Shown in pieces: positions 61,320-64,000 of a DNA stretch of 64,000 nucleotides. How positions within the stretch are numbered: position 1 is the stretch's first letter; every line of letters starts with the position of its first letter. Location of the stretch: positions 6,449,404 through 6,513,403 of the forward strand of contig NC_088103.1 of NCBI RefSeq assembly GCF_036370855.1, given 5' to 3'. This DNA comes from Dromaius novaehollandiae (taxonomy: Eukaryota; Chordata; Aves; Casuariiformes; Dromaiidae). Position numbers and translations under genes: made by a program. The notes beneath the pieces were generated by a model. It was not told the origin of the DNA, ran no database searches, and saw only the letters and a program-made list of their open reading frames with translations.

Positions 61320-61870
61320 CCAGGTTGAGGGAGGGGAGCCCTCCCCTCTGCTTAGCACTGGCAAGGCCACATCTGGATCCTGTGACTGATTTGAGGTCCC
61401 CAGTACAAGACAGACATCCACAAATTGGAGTGAGTCCCATGCAGGGCCACGGCGATGGTGGGGCTGGAGGCCAGGGCGCATGGGAGGCTGCGGGAGCTGG
61501 GCTGGTTCAGCCAGGGGACAAGAAGGCAAAGGGGGATCCATCTGCATCCTCCAGTGCCCAAAGGGGTGACATAGACAACAGGGATGGACTCTGCTCGGAG
61601 AAGCACAGCGAAAGCACCAGAGGCATCAGCATGAGCCGCAACATGGAAAATCCCAGTTGGCCCTAAGTCTTTTCCCGTGTGAGTGCTGCTGCCTGGGACA
61701 GGTGGGTAGCACTGGAGGATCTCCATCCTCAGGGATTGCCCAGACTCGCCTGGACACAGCCCTGAGCAACCTGCTGTAGCTGCGACATTGGCCCTGCTGT
61801 GAGCTGACCAGAGACCCCCACCAAGGGGTACCTGCAGCCTGAGCCTGGCTGTGAGAGCACATCTGACCCT
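61320..61870 (+). mobile_element. Sense CR1 LINE 3' fragment
   Basis: It runs from GCTTAGCACTGGCAAGGCCA through CAGTACAAGACAGACATCCA and a GGGCTGGTTCAGCC block. It then continues through CTGAGCAACCTGCTGTAGCT and GGCCCTGCTGTGAGCTGACC to the decayed tail. It is one of the clearer CR1 copies in the window and is near-identical over its 3' part to the antisense copy at 50015. Confidence 0.88.
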
Positions 61871-61879
61871 GTGGTGGGA

Positions 61880-64000
61880 CGCTGGCTTCAAGGAAAGCAG
61901 CCCTGGGACTCGCTGAAGTGCCCAGAGCTCAGGGCTGGCTGCAGGGGACTGACCCACCTCCTCAGGTGGGCTCTGAGCTCCATGATCCCGCAGGCAGGCC
62001 GTGGCTGATGGTAGCCGGCCTGAGGGCATGCATGGAGCTGGAAGTGGTATCAGGAAGGGTGCTCAGAAGGAGCTATTCCTTGTACATGCATCATGGGACT
62101 GGGAACTTAATGCATATGGTGGGATGAGGCAGAGACCTCACGGCTTCTGCATCCTTGGACCCTGAGCACTAGCACTTTGCAAACTCCTAAAGCGCTGTCA
62201 AAATTAGTGTTCCTTTAATGTAGCTGTTACACCGCTTTGGTTCATGAAAGCAGCTCCTCCTACCTCCTGCCATGCTGCAAATTCAGCCTTAAGCGTGGCA
62301 TAGAGGCTTCCTCCTGTCCTCCTAAGAGCTTGGCACGCTGCTCTGAGAATAAACCTGCCGGCAAAATGAATATTAGTAATATCTGCAGTGTAGTTTCTGC
62401 TCTGCTGAAAGCCGGGAACTCATCGGAGAGGAATTTCCGAGACTGCACTCATGACTCACTGAGTCATTGCAGAGATGTAACTGTGCAACTTTGCCCCTGA
62501 AATTCCACCTTTATCATTTTTCCTGTCTGATCCAGAGTGGGTTTCGTGAACTATGTGATCTCCGTGGAGCGTCAGCATTTGTGCGTGCAACCTAGAAGCC
62601 TGCCTGCGCTAATAGACGTGACCGGCACTTGCACATCCTGCGGAGCAGAGGAAAAGCATTTTGATTTTTGTGCTCAACTGGGAAACCACTTGGGCGCTTA
62701 GGGTAACATTTTCTTCTTTTAACTCCTATCTGAAGCCTGATCGAGATCATTTAGTTTTAACCATTCTGAAATGAGTATGTGTTAAGCTGATACAAAGCCG
62801 CATGCATGCTGGCAGGACCTGCCTGAGCACGCAGCCACTGTCTGCGGGGAGGAGGACGGGGCAGAGGGCCACGGTGCCCGCGCCAGCTCTGCGCGGGTCA
62901 GCTCTGCCCCGGGCTCAGCTGAGGTGGGCGACTGCCTGCGCTTATGGAAAAAATATGATTTGCCCTTTTGGGGATGATGACAGGGTTTTGCAAAGAAACG
63001 GACTTTTTCGGATTAGTTTGCCCTGCGCCATGCAACACAGCAGTGTTTTAAAGCCTCCTTTACCTTCGTTTGTAGCTTTGACCCGCTGGTGTTAGGGGTC
63101 CCTATGAAAATGCTGTTTGAATAAGCAATGCTAGCACCGCTGGAAAAATAAAGGCTCCAGCATGTGAAGTGCAGCCTCTGTAAGAGTTTCAAAGAAAATC
63201 AGACCAAAACTCCTGCCACAGCCAGCAAGAGCATAAATATAACTGCCCCTGTAGAGCTCCCATCGTAACAACACGGTTACTGAAAGCCTGGGAGCATCTG
63301 CTCTCAGGAAATACAACCGCTGCCTGAGGATGAAATGTCTTCCCCTAGCAAGAGCAGCAAACCCACTTAGCAATGACAGAAGCAACAACCTAAAAAAAGG
63401 AGAATAACTTCCCTTGGTTGTCTTGTTCTGCAGAGTGGCGGTCCCAACCCGCTGCGGCCTCGGGATGCAGCACCAAGCGGATGGATGGATGGATGGATGG
63501 ATGGATGGAGAAGACCTGGAGAGGCAACACCCATGGGGGCAGGAGCACTGCTCCCAACCCCATGGCTGCTTAGTGTTGTCCGCGTGGGCCTGTGCTTACT
63601 GATAAGGGGACAGACAGCCTCCTTTTCCAGGCGTGGGAGCACCGATTGCTTCGCCGGATTAAAAGCCACCGTCCTGTTCCTCTGACAGTCGGCAGTGGGG
63701 AAATAGAAACACAAGGTCTTTACCCCGAAGCCTCTGGTAATACACAGGTAAACGGAGGAGGTGGGATGGACCCAGCAAGTTTGAGCTGCAGCTTTTATGT
63801 ACTAGACATTTTTACTTGATCCTCTGTCCCCTCATTTCTTAAGCAATGGGAAATGAGTAGCGTATTTCTACAGAAAATGTTTTGTACAGAAGGGGAAATA
63901 CGGTGGTGCCCTTGAGCTCTCGTACTTGCCTGCTCCCTAAGCCTGAGGACACGTCCGATTCCCAAGATCCCAGGGAGAGCAGTGGCTCCAGGTCTGGTCC
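61880..64000. other. Intergenic right end, no gene seen
   Basis: Mixed sequence with a modest GC rise at 62800-62940 that does not reach CpG-island quality by eye. Only the microsatellite listed separately stands out. Confidence 0.5.
63479..63508. repeat. (ATGG)7 microsatellite
   Basis: Seven perfect ATGG units lie at 63481-63508. It is likely length-polymorphic. Confidence 0.97.

Overview
The window is vertebrate nuclear DNA, most likely from a bird. It has a split gene with conserved GT-AG introns, two CpG islands, and about ten dispersed CR1-type LINE fragments. I saw no mammalian-type SINEs. It has no operons, CRISPR arrays or recognisable RNA genes, and the great majority is intronic or intergenic. 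Species and chromosome cannot be read from the sequence alone.

Layout. Positions 1-5225 hold a CpG island and, on the minus strand, what I infer to be the first coding exon and the start of intron 1 of PAPSS2 (PAPS synthase 2). An 81-bp GC-rich minisatellite lies at 5228-5845, just upstream of that promoter. A roughly 17 kb spacer follows, with no gene that I can support. Positions 22506-40617 hold the complete coding region of MINPP1 on the minus strand. It has five coding exons, reconstructed here to the base: 1368 nt including the stop, 455 residues. Its CpG-island promoter is at about 39830-40960. Two old antisense CR1 copies lie in introns 4 and 3. One of them carries a young 24-bp tandem repeat with four CACGTG boxes. 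Positions 41000-64000 are intergenic, with CR1 fragments in both orientations, two small duplicated or inverted-repeat patches and a (GGAT)n microsatellite.

Function. MINPP1 (called HiPER1 in chick) is a secretory-pathway histidine phosphatase that removes phosphates from inositol hexakis- and pentakisphosphate. PAPSS2 makes the sulfate donor PAPS. The two genes run in the same direction, MINPP1 first, which matches the human order. Both have published links to cartilage, but any functional coupling is inference.

I found no convincing undescribed biological system. The items most worth a second look are the E-box tandem array inside an old LINE, the quadruplex-prone tract next to the inferred PAPSS2 exon 1, the promoter minisatellite, and a short strong-context uORF upstream of MINPP1.
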